From contig CAJNOJ010000279.1 of assembly GCA_905250025.1 (NCBI GenBank), positions 37,858-101,857 of the forward strand: a DNA stretch of 64,000 nucleotides. The letters run 5' to 3'. The notes beneath the pieces were generated by a model. The model was not told where the DNA came from, made no database searches, and saw nothing but the letters and a program-made list of their open reading frames with translations. Both the position numbers and the translations under genes were made by a program. The stretch comes from Adineta ricciae. Its lineage: Eukaryota > Rotifera > Eurotatoria > Adinetida > Adinetidae. Numbering within the stretch: the stretch's first letter is position 1; every line of letters begins with the position of its first letter. Below, one piece after another: positions 33,855 through 45,012 of the stretch.

Positions 33855-34037
33855 ACGAAGTCGCTTTTGAACTGTTGAAGAACTTATAGATATAAAAAAT
33901 AGCTACTTTAACGAACCTTTTCACAATAGTTAGTCAAAAGCAAGACGTGACTACGTGTCATGAAAGTATTCTACAAGAAAAATAGTAAATATATTGACTG
34001 TAAAACTCTTTTCAGTCGATCTCATAACATGCGTAAA
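33855..34037 (+). repeat. Left arm of 183-bp inverted repeat
   Basis: Near-perfect (only 3-4 mismatches seen) reverse complement of 35026-35208. The two arms enclose Tyr/Gly-Asp gene b. The paralogous region near gene c (40600-40790) has the left arm only. Confidence 0.9.
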
Positions 34038-34212
34038 AGACATGAAATCTACTTTAAGAAGTGTCCGGATCACACGGTTCATGTGTGCTTTTTCCGCTGC
34101 TTCTCTTTTCTATTACCTTCGGTGAAAGATGCACATACTTATTAAAGAAAGATTGTTGCACGGAAAATTAAAGCAAAGTTTAAAAAAACGTTTATTTAGA
34201 ATGAATACTACA

Positions 34213-34926
34213 TTAAAAAAAATCTCCGACTAGATCGAACATATCACCGCCGACATCGAACATGTCAATTAGATCCGAGCCTGTATCATCGAAATCTCCA
34301 AAACCACTTATTTGACCGAAAACATGATCGAATCCTCCGGAGAAGCTACCTTGAGGCTCAAGCTGCACACCGGCCATCAGACCGTTTGCCACAAATGGAA
34401 CACCAATCATTACCACATTATCGATTACATTGGGACCTCTATAAGTTTGCGTGTGCGTAGCTAAACGTTGGTTGTTTCTTGATGATCCTATAAGTAAGAT
34501 ATATTCAAGTAATCTTAGCCTTTCGTCAACTTTCTTATTACAACACAAAAAACTGCAATGTTGATCGAATAATTAAATGAAGGAAGTATGAAAAAGAAAC
34601 GAATGTGACTTCGCATGTTTTCCGCCATCATTTCACAGTTTGTGATTTTCAAAGGAGGGAAGGAAAAAAGCTACGTACTCTAAACATTCACGTCTTGAAT
34701 TCTCCTATTCATACGCTATGATTTGCTTACCTCGTCTTATTGAAGATAGGTTTGAGCGAAAATGAAGACGCGATCCATCAAGACTAGGATAGTAGTACGA
34801 TGGATTCTGCATATGTAAACCATATCGGGGCAGCTGAGTAGCCAGATAGTTTCTGTTTATTAAATCCCTATAATAGCTTTCCATAAGCATTGTATAATTC
34901 CAATAGTTGTCAGACGATGTGTACAT
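34213..34926 (-). CDS. Tyr-rich / Gly-Asp repeat small protein (family member b)
   Basis: Exons 34731-34926 and 34213-34487 flank a 243-nt intron and give 156 aa. The N-terminal exon is rich in Tyr, Asn and Met (MYTSSDNYWNYTMLMESYYR). The second exon has GSSRNNQRL, a hydrophobic segment (VVMIGVPFVANGLMAGVQL) and an acidic Gly-Asp tail (DMFDVGGDMFDLVGDFF). The exon border is at the same residue as in members c and d. The intron is about five times longer than other introns here and conserved in length with member c, so it may carry a regulatory or RNA element. Function unknown. Confidence 0.7.
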
Positions 34927-35025
34927 GGTCGATGTGTTGCTTTTCTTTTGTCCAGTATCATTATATATACGTTTTCAAGCGGAGGCGCAACTCATTTCCG
35001 ATTTTTCTGCGCGTAAAATGTGTTG

Positions 35026-35208
35026 TTTACGCATGTAATGAGATCGACTGAAAAGAGTTTTACAGTCAATATATTTACTATTTTTCTTTTAGAATACTGT
35101 CATGACACGTAGTCACGTCTTGCTTTTGACTAACTATTGTGAAAAGGTTCGTTAAAGTAGCTATTTTTTATATCTATAAGTTCTTCAACAGTTCAAAAGC
35201 GACTTCGT
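35026..35208 (-). repeat. Right arm of 183-bp inverted repeat
   Basis: Inverse copy of 33855-34037 that ends exactly at the N at 35209. It joins normal flank of gene b at the word TTTACGCATGTAA, which is shared by both sides. Confidence 0.9.
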
Positions 35209-35209
35209 N
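35209..35209. other. Single-N assembly gap between blocks A and B
   Basis: The inverted-repeat arm ends here and block B starts inside a Gly-Asp gene (equivalent to base 26301 in block A). Confidence 0.75.
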
Positions 35210-35671
35210 AAAATAAGAGGAATACCATGTCTGACTGCCTGTCCTGCTATCTGGATGCCCACATTGTTTTCTCGACGTTGTGGCTTCATGGAACGTGCAT
35301 TTCCAATTGGACGATTGTTTCTCAGAGGACCTATAAATTCATTTTCATATTATGATTAGCATAAAACAGCAATATGAGAAAGGTGAAAAACTTATGCAAA
35401 TTAATGATTGGATAGAGAAAAGACGTTTTTGTAGAAAAAGGACAATGGTCCACTCGCGCTATGGAATATATTCCTTTACCGATGAAGTATTCATCTGTAG
35501 TTACCTGATATTTGACGTCGAGCGACANTTACCGCCAAAATCTCGAACTGCACCATCAGCATCAGGATATAACGAAGAGTTTTGCATGTACATATTACCA
35601 TAAAAGAACGGGGGATAAGCTGGAGTATATCCGTAGTAAGAACTTGAGTAGCCGTTGGAAACTGCGTACAT
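35210..35671 (-). pseudogene. Tyr-rich / Gly-Asp gene fragment (block B copy of member a)
   Basis: Exon 1 at 35505-35671 (MYAVSNGYSS start, interrupted by an N at 35528 where about six bases are missing relative to member a) and the first 121 bases of exon 2 (35210-35330). The repeat-rich C-terminus is missing at the gap. The intron length matches member a (174 nt). It is truncated by assembly rather than clearly dead. Confidence 0.7.
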
Positions 35672-36836
35672 TGTGAGTATATTCACTGATTAGGTGAGAA
35701 AATGTTTCTGCGTAACACTGTTTTAGTCACGTAAAATGATTAAATGCGCAGTTCGTTCCTCATTATATAGCGCGTACCTGTGTGTGTGTAGAAAGGAAGT
35801 AAAAAGAACCATGTTGTTCGGCAAACTGAAAAAAATACCAGAGTATTTGATTTACACGGTGAAATCGCCCACTCGGCGCGAAAGGAAGTGAATTATAGCT
35901 AATACTTGTTTGCAATTATCTTAAATATTTTTTTTCAATGGAATGGTTCACTTTACTTTACTGATGATTAATTTTCCGTGGTTATTTGAGATTTTCATTC
36001 AGTGGAAAAGTCAAAAAGAAGTTCTCGAGAATTGCCCCGCCAAACTAAAAAATCCTTCTTCGCTTATGAATTGAAGATTCAAAACTTGTATGAGTAAGAG
36101 CGCGAAAAAGGAAATTGATTCAAGCTAATTATAGCTCTTATCGATACCTTGATGATTTTAATCATAGCAAGAAAATTTTTTATCGAACGATGTTTATCTT
36201 CAACATGCCGATGACACTAAATCATCAATATTTCATTTCTTTGTATTTCGTCGCTAAAATGAATGAGTACATCTTTGTTTGAAATCACGACTACCATTAT
36301 TTCGACTTCATTCCGCTCGTTTGATTTACATTACAAAATATGCTTTTTAACGAATAGAAACATCGAAAATTGAATCAAATTGCAAACTTTCCAACTTGTA
36401 CACTGGTAGCCGAAGATTTTCATCGTTATTGGTATAGTATGACTCGTTAAGTCATGCACGCATCATTGAAGCCTCCGAATTCGTTTTTCTGTTCCTTTTC
36501 ATATATACAGCACACATAAGTCACGAACGCCGTCATATGATATCAGTCAAAATAATCACAAAAAAATAAAATTTGATAATCAATATGCGGTATGGAAAAA
36601 CAAGTTGTTTCACATTGAAGCTGAATGTAGAAATTAGAGTTCTAAAATATGCGCTGTTCGGAAAGAGAGAAACTGTTTGCTGATGCATTTTGCATCGGTT
36701 AAGCAAATAAACATACAGCAAAGTGTTCTATTATTCGCGTAGAAAGAAAAGAAACATAGAAGGAATAATATTTATTTTCGAAGTCATTCACATCCCGATT
36801 GAAACATTCTGTGCTGCATTTCGTTGCCTATATTCG
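35672..36836. other. Divergent upstream region (block B)
   Basis: Collinear with 26759-27919, about 93-95% similar by eye, with small indels. No separate gene. Confidence 0.55.
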
Positions 36837-37424
36837 ATGTCTACCGAATATTTTGAAAGTCAAAGAAATTTCGAACAAAACAGTCTGATTTGGTTGAATG
36901 ACAAACTCACTGATACACATAAAATCAATCAAATTCAGTCTCAATTACGACAAATCATCAACTACCTCACAATTTATTCAGATGTTGATGAATGTGTTGA
37001 TTATATTTCATCGAATGAACAACAACACATCTATCTCATTGTTTCTTATTCATTAACAGAAATTATTCTTCCACTCATCCATCAAATCTCTCAAATCAAA
37101 GTTATTTACATTTTTTCTCCTAATGATCAACACCATGATCATCGAATTCCGTCGATCGACAAAATCAATGGTACTTTTACTGATTTGACGCTTTTATGTA
37201 ACACAATACGAGATCAAACTTCGAATACTAAAAGAAGAATACAGTCGGCATGCAATGCGTCCAATTTCTTGTTATCTTCTCTACCTTCTTCATCAAAATC
37301 TCGGTTGGATCAACAGGAAGCAGAATTCATGTATTTTCGATTGTTATCCGAAGCAATCATTGCTCTAAATCATAAACAATCAACAAAAGATGAGTTCATC
37401 TCACTCTGTAACTCTCAATACTCC
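36837..37424 (+). CDS. ART-TPR protein, N-terminal part (copy 4, block B)
   Basis: Starts at ATG 36837 (MSTEYF) and stays open for 196 codons to the N at 37425. It covers the N-terminal domain (NFEQNSLIWLNDKLTDTHKI, YLIVSYSLTEIILPLIHQI) and runs through the position where copy 3 has its TAA; here the codon is CAA (SRLDQQEAEF). This shows the family's ART proteins normally begin about 160 residues before that point. The ART core and TPRs are missing at the gap. Confidence 0.8.
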
Positions 37425-37425
37425 N
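37425..37425. other. Single-N gap hiding about 2.8 kb
   Basis: Left flank matches block A up to 28513 and right flank matches from 31342, in the same orientation, so about 2,830 bp are collapsed here. Confidence 0.8.
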
Positions 37426-37736
37426 TTACCTCCTGGATTGCCCCACCAACCTTGATTAAACCATGGTGTTAGTGGATCATTACTATTAGTAACAATAAAA
37501 TAATCATCATCAGAAAAGAAACTATTTGGTAATGGAAATGGTGAACGAAAGATGCCTGGATCATGAAATCTTGCATTACTACCAATGGGTGTATTCCAAA
37601 TTGAGCTGGATAGGAAAGGCCATGTTCTTGCATTACGACAATCTGTATTCTTAACCAAATCATTATTTTCTCCGATAATCCCTAAACATTTCATAGATAG
37701 TAAAGAAATAATAAACCAATGACATATTAAATTCAT
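37426..37736 (-). CDS. Secreted protein, N-terminal part (block B copy)
   Basis: The first ~103 codons of the block-B paralogue of the 371-aa secreted protein, from ATG 37736 to the gap. It has the same signal segment and WNTPIG and WWGNPGG blocks, with a few substitutions. It is truncated by the N, not by a stop. Confidence 0.8.
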
Positions 37737-37907
37737 TGAAAATGGATGAAAATATTGTATAATCTAAAATAAACATAGAACATTAGTATTCATTTACTTC
37801 AGCATTGTTTTTCAAGATCTTATAAATTAAAAGCATAGTTTTACTTAACTTTTCTTTCTTTAAATATTTCATCTTAGTTATCACATACGATAAGATAATG
37901 TTAAAAT

Positions 37908-38070
37908 TAGAGGTGTTACTTTATCTTTATTTTTCTTTAAATAAAGAATAAAGATAATCTTTACTTTATAAATAAAGAAGAAAAATAAAGTCAATCTTTA
38001 TTTTTTATAAAACAAAGATAAAGAAAAATCTTTACTTTAAAAATAAAGTAAAGATAAAGTAACACCCCTA
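37908..38070. mobile_element. hAT-like MITE, 163 bp, with 8-bp target duplication
   Basis: Flanked by direct GTTAAAAT (37900-37907 and 38071-38078). Ends read TAGAGGTGTTACTTTATC and, inverted, TAGGGGTGTTACTTTATC; the interior is a long AT-rich inverted repeat of AAATAAAG words. Ends starting with TAG-GGTG plus an 8-bp duplication are hallmarks of hAT elements. Block A has a single GTTAAAAT at 31822-31829, the empty site. It encodes no protein. Confidence 0.9.
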
Positions 38071-38078
38071 GTTAAAAT

Positions 38079-38400
38079 ATTTTTATCATTTTAATATTAA
38101 TGTACTTAATAAAAAGTACTTCGAACCGTTATTCAAATTTGAATATTTTGAATTAATTTATTTTATAATACTAGGATAGATATCTGTTAAAAAGTAGAAA
38201 AAAAACCATTTTAATCGGATTTCACTCTCAAGATTGGATTCTCACCCTCACCCTACAGTCTAAAAGGTTTCGTTTAAAATCTTTTTCTCTATCAAGTAGT
38301 ACTCTCATAGTAAACTAAATGTCTAATGAGCAAATCGAAGTTTATTATTAACTAATTGACAAAACAGATTTACTACAGACAATACAAAGTATATGTCAAA
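38079..38400. other. Intergenic with telomere-like tract
   Basis: Collinear with block A. CTCACCCTCACCCT at 38241-38254 is a short telomere-like C-rich tract at the position equivalent to 31989 in block A. Confidence 0.5.
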
Positions 38401-39438
38401 TTATGCTTGTGGTTCTATGCGATTGTTTCTTCTTTTGAGAAGGCTCCATCGATTGTAATGCAATGTAAATAAAACATAGATTAGTTGTTGACGAAATCGT
38501 TTTGATACACTTGTATAGATGTACAATGAACTCTAAAAATGAACAATTGCTTTTTACTAAACATATATTTGAACCTGTTCAATACTTACCATAAAATAAG
38601 TATAGTAAAACATAGTTATTATATTTCTTATGGATTGTATAAGTATCAATGTAAACTGATCAGTGGATGTGCCAGTAATTAAAGAATAATACGAGTAAAT
38701 AAGTTGTGGTGTGAGAGCAAGAACAGCATAGAAAACTTGTACAAGAACCATTACTGTTAATTGTTTGTCTAATTCACGTCGAACCAATGGTATTGTTCGA
38801 TGATCTATTCGTTGAATATTTCGATATGATAATACTCCAAATATTATCATAATTGTTATAGGCAAAATACTGGTAAGAACAGGCAAATAAAAGGAATAGA
38901 AATATCGGTAAAAAATGGTATTAGTAATCATACAAATGGGCGTATTAGTTACCGATGATAACGTATGATTATAATAGAGTATAAATGGTATTCCATGTGA
39001 TATCCAGAATATTATTGTTCCTATGACCATATAACGAGCAAATGTAATGTTATTGTATTGATGCCATCGAGGATGAGAACAAGTTGCTAGAAATTGATCA
39101 ATTGTTGCTAAACATAAACATGTAAATGAGATTAGCGAATTGGATTGAACAGAGAATAATCGACATTTGCAATACAGTAGTGATAGATTCGACCAATCGA
39201 TACTAAAACCATACAACATAATATAACTGAATAGACCAGTAAATAACTGAGCAAAATTGACCACGGACATAATAGTTAAATAAAATGCACATGAACTTCG
39301 TCGAAATGTTCGAAGACTAAGAAAAACAATAATAACCAATGGTCCACCGATCAGACCGGCAATGAAGAGACTAATACCCATATAAATGACAATTTGTTGA
39401 GATACAAAGGAAAAAGATAATAACGTAGAAGTTAACAT
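38401..39438 (-). CDS. Rhodopsin-like GPCR (block B)
   Basis: Exons 38590-39438 and 38401-38532, with a 57-nt intron at the same codon as in the block A gene; 326 aa. Seven helices are intact, with about 95% protein identity to the 32107-33144 gene. Changes are scattered, including TIDQFLATC kept in place of DRY. Both copies are open over the full length, which suggests both are functional or very recently duplicated. Ligand unknown. Confidence 0.85.
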
Positions 39439-41008
39439 TTTCCGTAGTTACTTTCAACTATTATTTCAAATAATATGAGAATGGTGTTTTACATCTTCTT
39501 TTTATTCTCTATCATTAAATAATTTTATGCTCTCATCATCAAACATGCTATAATTGACTTTACGTGTTAGTTTTTCAAAGACAGAAGCTCTTCATGTGTT
39601 TCTTTCGGTAGGAAATGAAGACGTGCGTATATTATTAATAAAAATCGTATTCGTCTTTTATCTTAATTGTGATATATTTATAAGGATCACAAGTACTTCA
39701 ACAAGGGTGAGAAATGAGAAAAATTATCGAAACATTGTCTTGTAATAACCTCTGTTGCAAAAGTCTTCGCACAAATGTGTTATAGAGATATCACACGTTA
39801 GCATAAACTTTTTTTTTCCTTCTCTATATATCACATGATAAAGAGTTAAAAGAACTTTACTTTGATATAGAATAAATCATTTCATTCTTTATTCTGTTCC
39901 AACATACGCTAATTGTTTCAATGGTATCATTAGTGTAATTCGCTACAGTTGGTAAATGTCACATCAGAAACTTGAGAGCGAACAATATCACATATCTAGT
40001 AGATCGTAGATGCATCATTCACACAATCAAGAGTTTCGTGCATATAGGTAAAGCTAGTTTCATATTCGAATATTTCTTCTATGAATTCAGAATTGAGTTC
40101 TATATTGATTTGTTTTATTTTCAAGTAAGATCGTCGAGCAAAGAAATGACTAGCGTACTCTCTTACCTCGCATACAATGAGAAAGCATAGATGCATAATG
40201 TAATTTTATAATTGCTTTTAATTTTGTGGATAGTAGAAAAGAAACTTTTTAGAAACATATATCAACTTTTCTGCAATTTTTATTAGAATAAAATATATAT
40301 GAAGATTGACAACTAATGCATGTTTTTCGTAGTTCGAGTGATGAATAGTAGGGAGAAAACGTCATAGTGCAGAGAGTAATGTAGAACCGTCACTATACTC
40401 TCATAGCGACATTCTGGACAACGGTTATCATTCGAAATGATTGTCTCGTGATCCATATCATATAACTACCATAACCAATTAAAAATTGAATGATTTTTTA
40501 TGAAAGAATGGAGAAAATCTGGAAGGAAACAAAACAAAATACTTCAATTAAAACACACAGACGTATTCGATTGTGAGTAGTCGATATGTGCAGTCTCTTG
40601 CAAACAAGACGAAGTTTGCTGTCGAATTGTTGAAGAACTTATAGATAAAAAATGGCTACTTTAACGAATCTTTTCACAAGAGTTTGTCAAAAGCAAGACG
40701 TAACTACGTGCCATGAAAGTATTCTACAAGAAAAATAGTGAATACATTGACTACAAAACTCTTGTCAATCCATCTCGTAACATGCGTAAAAGACATGAAA
40801 TCTATTTGAAGAAGTGCCCATATCACACGGTTCATGTGTGCTTTTCTTTCTAGTACCTTCGATGAAAGATTGTTATACAGAAACCTAAATCAAAGTTTAA
40901 AAAACAACGTTTATTCTCACTCACACCCTCACAAAAATGAAATTTACAAAGATAATAGTAGTTTTTAAACTGATAAAATTCAGCCAGTGATTTAGAATGA
41001 ACGCTACA
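39439..41008. other. Intergenic, block B
   Basis: Mostly collinear with 33145-34212, with extra sequence near 39900-40440. Small open frames (39972-40190, 39996-40196) are mutual shadows without domains. CTCACTCACACCCTCAC at 40916-40932 is another telomere-like tract, just downstream of gene c. Confidence 0.5.
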
Positions 41009-41724
41009 TCAAAAAAAATCTCCGACTAGATCGAACATATCACCGCCGACATCGAACATGTCAATTAGATCCGAGCCTGTATCACCGAAATCTCCAAAAC
41101 CACTTATTTGACCGAAAACATGATCAAATCCTCCGGAGAAGTTGTCTTGAGGCTCAAGCTGCACACCGGTCATCAGACCATTTACCACAAAAGGAACACC
41201 GATCATTACCACATTATCCATTACATTGGGACCTCTATAAGTTTGCGTGCGTGTAGCTAAACGTTGATTGTTTCTTGATGATCCTATAAGTAAGATATAT
41301 TCAAGTAATCTCAGTCTTTCGTCAATTTTCTTATTACAACACAAAAAAACTACAATATTGATTGAATAATTAAATAAAGGAAGAATGAAAAAGAAACGAA
41401 TATGACTTCGCATGTTTTTCACTATCATGTCACAGTTGTGATTTTCGAAGAAGAAAAGAAAAAAAAAGCTACGTACTCTAGACATTCACGTCGTGTATTC
41501 TCCTATTCAGACGCCATGATTTGCTTACCTCGTCTTATTGAAGATAGATTTGAACGAAAATGATGACGCGATCCATCAAGACCAGGATAGTAGTACGATG
41601 GATTCTGCATATGTAAAGCATATTGGGGTAGTTGAGAAACAAGATAATTTCTGTTTATTAAATTCCTATAATAGCTTTCCATAAGCATTGTATAATTCCA
41701 ATAGTTGTCAGACGATGTGTACAT
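41009..41724 (-). CDS. Tyr-rich / Gly-Asp repeat small protein (family member c)
   Basis: Exons 41529-41724 and 41009-41283 flank a 245-nt intron and give 156 aa, about 92% identical to member b. It has the same Tyr-rich first exon (MYTSSDNYWNYTMLMESYYR), hydrophobic centre and acidic GDMFDLVGDFF end. Reading frame and exon borders are conserved while the intron has drifted, which supports coding selection. It is the block-B partner of member b but lacks the inverted repeat. Function unknown. Confidence 0.72.
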
Positions 41725-43562
41725 GATAGATGTATTGTTTTTCGTTTGTCCAGTATCTATATATATATATAAGTTTTCAAGCGGAGGCGCAACTCATTTC
41801 CGATTCTTCTGCACGTAAAATGTGTTGTTTACGCATGTAAACTTCCCGCACACGGTTATTCCGAATAAACGACGAATTAAAAATCAGGGAAACGTGAATA
41901 GTGAACGCGGCCGACAAAGCGTTGGTGTAAAACCAGAAATAGTTGTGTGAGAGTAACGACAAGATCAGAAGTATTCAAAAACGATTTCGAAAGTAAGATG
42001 ATTTATTTCCTATCTCTTTTTAAATAGACCGATTTATGCTAATTACTTTATTATAGATTTCCATTGCAACATCGGCGAACAAGAAGAAATAATATGTTAA
42101 TGATGGCTTGACCTAACATCACGATTCCTGCTATTCTGTCTGAAGATCAGACTGCTACAAAAACAACTACAATACAGTAGGATGAAACGCTGCAATGAAT
42201 AGTTACTCTTCTGATTCTAACTGTTTTGTTTTGCCGTACAGACTATAAGAAAATAACAACTTACTAGCAACGCTATTGTTTCTTGTCTTTTTCTTAGAGA
42301 ATATATTCAAGAAAAAGCTCAAACGAGACTGTTGTGTCTTTCCCTCGATATTCGAGTCTATATTAATTCTCCAACTGTTCGTGATATTAAAAAAAAAGTC
42401 AATGAGTATAGAAGCAGACGAGAAGCCACCTCAATTCTATTGAATGTTTGTATCTATATATTGCTCGTCGAAATCAAATAATGCACTCAATCGGACGAAA
42501 ACTCCACCCAATCATCTTGAACAAATTTCTACACGTCGAGGTCGTCTGCTAGAAACTAAGTAAAAGACATTTCGGTAGAATTATTCACTAATTATTTAGT
42601 TGTTTCCACAATCAGCAACTATTTGTACAATCAGATATAACTGTGCATATGTTTCATTGAAAGAAAAGAAACAGCATATCGTGTCATCATGTCTGAACTA
42701 CAATTACCTCGCGTCATTGCCGGCGACGAATATGATCTGAACGAACTAGATACTGATAAGTGTTAGAGTTCTGACGGCGGAATTGTTTCATGGGAATGAA
42801 AACTTCAGTCCATTCAGTTATTGTGCCAGCCATCTTGAATCTAGTCATTGAGTAGTCTACTGTGTAACCTTGTTGATTGTTGGACATCAGGCATACTACA
42901 GATCAACTGGCATCCAGTATGTTTTATATAACAGCTTGAATCACTTCTATTATCAGTTTTCCAATTCATATTTATATACACAGTATTGTCCGAAAAATGA
43001 GTTAAAAAGGAAGAGAGAACCTACAAATCACACAAAATGATCATACCATTTGTGACTTTATTCGTTCGCATGTTTTACCTGTAAATACATATTTTACTTT
43101 TATACATTTGAATCAAAGAACGAAAATAGCCGCACTAGATTCAGAGAAAATGACCGAGCTATGTTCGAAATGTCAATTCAATGGCTTATATGTAACTTAC
43201 AGTGAACATGTTTTCGGGAACCACCATCGTCACCGACAAACTATCGGATAAACTTCGGTAACATCTTTCATGGATTTATCTGAATCAGAATCAAATTGAT
43301 TATTATTTATAATTTCTGCTTTGAGTTTTTTGGTTATGTGTGTAAAACGTGTTCTAAGACAACAATTGCTGTTAGGAATCAGTTCTCCAGTAGACAAAGT
43401 CAATCTCAGTATTATTCTAAGCTACTGTTGAAGAAGTTTCCACGTAGATGTTCGCCATGTAGCTGACGCACTTCTCTTATATTGAAGTTATCTCATAAAA
43501 AAAACGATATAAAAAAGAAACAAAACACAGACCATATGAAATGGTCGTTTTTAGATTAAATC
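41725..43562. other. Intergenic, possible exon remnants
   Basis: No intact gene. An ATG-less open stretch at 42297-42484 (EYIQEKAQTRLLCLSLDIRV and onward) preceded by a TCTTAG acceptor-like site might be a lost exon, and a 27-codon frame starts at 42689. Both are weak. Confidence 0.35.
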
Positions 43563-43599
43563 TGAAGTAGGACAAGCACAAATGCTTGTGTCCTACTTC
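43563..43599. other. Strong hairpin downstream of gene d
   Basis: GAAGTAGGACAAGCA pairs with TGCTTGTGTCCTACTTC across a 4-nt loop, 14-15 bp with one small bulge. It lies 61 bp after the stop of the minus-strand Gly-Asp gene d, so it would be in its 3' untranslated RNA. Confidence 0.6.
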
Positions 43600-43659
43600 C
43601 ACAGAAATAAATAAAAAATAAAATACAATATCGATTCCTGCTGAGATCCAGACTACACA

Positions 43660-44473
43660 TCAAAACATATCACCGATGATATCAAATAAATCACCTGCAA
43701 TATCACCGATATCAGAACCCATGTCACCCAAATCTGAACCAATGTCACCTATATCAGAACCTATGTCACCAAATCCAGTTGCAACACCTCCTAAACCACT
43801 AGTACCACCTAGTTGACCGAAAACATCACTAAATCCTCCTGCGAAATTTCCTTGAGGTGCAGGTCGTAGGCCCCACATCAAACCATTAGCAACGAGCGGA
43901 GCACCAATCATCATAGCATTCCCCATTGATCCAGTAGTTGCATGAGAGTGTCGACGTTGGCGTCTAATGTGAGCTGCTCGTTCAGCTAAATGCTGATTGT
44001 TTCTTGATGATCCTTTGAATAAAATACATTCTGATGTTTTCAATGGTTAGAAGAAAAACACGTTATTATTTTAACTACCTTTTCTCATTACGATAGAAGA
44101 ACGATAATGTCAAATATGTCTATGTGTACCCTCTATACCATCATTTCACGGTTAATATTTTCGATAAAAAGTATAACCGATCATAGTTTTCCCCCTCTGA
44201 TCGATACAACATCATAGAGTCGAGATAAGGAAACAGTTATCTTTAATTACCTCGTATCATTGGTGGTGACGGATTTGAACGAACCATCCGATGATGGTGA
44301 TGATGATGATGACGTGAAGTATCCAGACCAGGATAGATCGAAGGATTTTTCATGTGTATAATACCCTTAAACGATGGCTGAGAAGTTGAAGTATAATTGG
44401 CAGGTGCATAAGCCAAATGGCTCTTATGATGATTTTTCATAAGCATTGTTGAATTCCGATGATTGTTGGCCAT
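43660..44473 (-). CDS. Tyr/His-rich / Gly-Asp repeat small protein (family member d)
   Basis: Exons 44251-44473 and 43660-44012 surround a 238-nt intron and give 191 aa. Compared with b and c, the first exon is His/Asn/Met-rich and has a run of seven histidines (SRHHHHHHHRMV). The second starts with the shared GSSRNNQ block, then a hydrophobic stretch (AMMIGAPLVANGLMWGL) and a longer GDIGSDLGDMGSDIGD repeat tail ending GDMF. The same exon border as the other members marks it as a divergent paralogue. The His run could bind metal. Function unknown. Confidence 0.7.
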
Positions 44474-45012
44474 TTTCTATATTGCTTTAAATTACAATGA
44501 TGAGATGTCATTTCCCTATCATATATAACGATATATTCTTCATAAAAGAGTGGGCGAAAGTCATTCAAGGCATTTACGTATTTTTTAACTTTTTTGCGTG
44601 GTCATGGTAAAAATAAGATAGAATCGAAAGGAATGAGTCATGTGCAATATTTTAATTGCTTTTATCATTCACCTATCGATCGAATGTGTGACTTCACTAT
44701 CTTTTGGTGATCTTATGTTATTCTCTGAATCGATTACACTTATTTGCTCAATGTCAGGTTTTTAAAACCACTGCGTCAGAAAAAGTTACGTTGTCCAATT
44801 TTTAATCGACAAATTTAATGACAAACGTGGGTGTAGGCGACGAAAGGAGAGTGTGCACTGCATCACTATATTCAAATACCTTACAGTGTTATGCAGGAAG
44901 ATAACAAGCAAGTTTATTGAATACTATCTATCTTTCAACTATAATTATAAGCATTGGTTTATTGCAGAGCAAGAAAACAAATACTAAATATAACATAGAA
45001 GTCTAATCGCAA
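44474..45012. other. Intergenic, no gene recognised
   Basis: AT-rich spacer that carries the promoter of gene d and the 3' end of the cathepsin-like gene. Confidence 0.5.
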
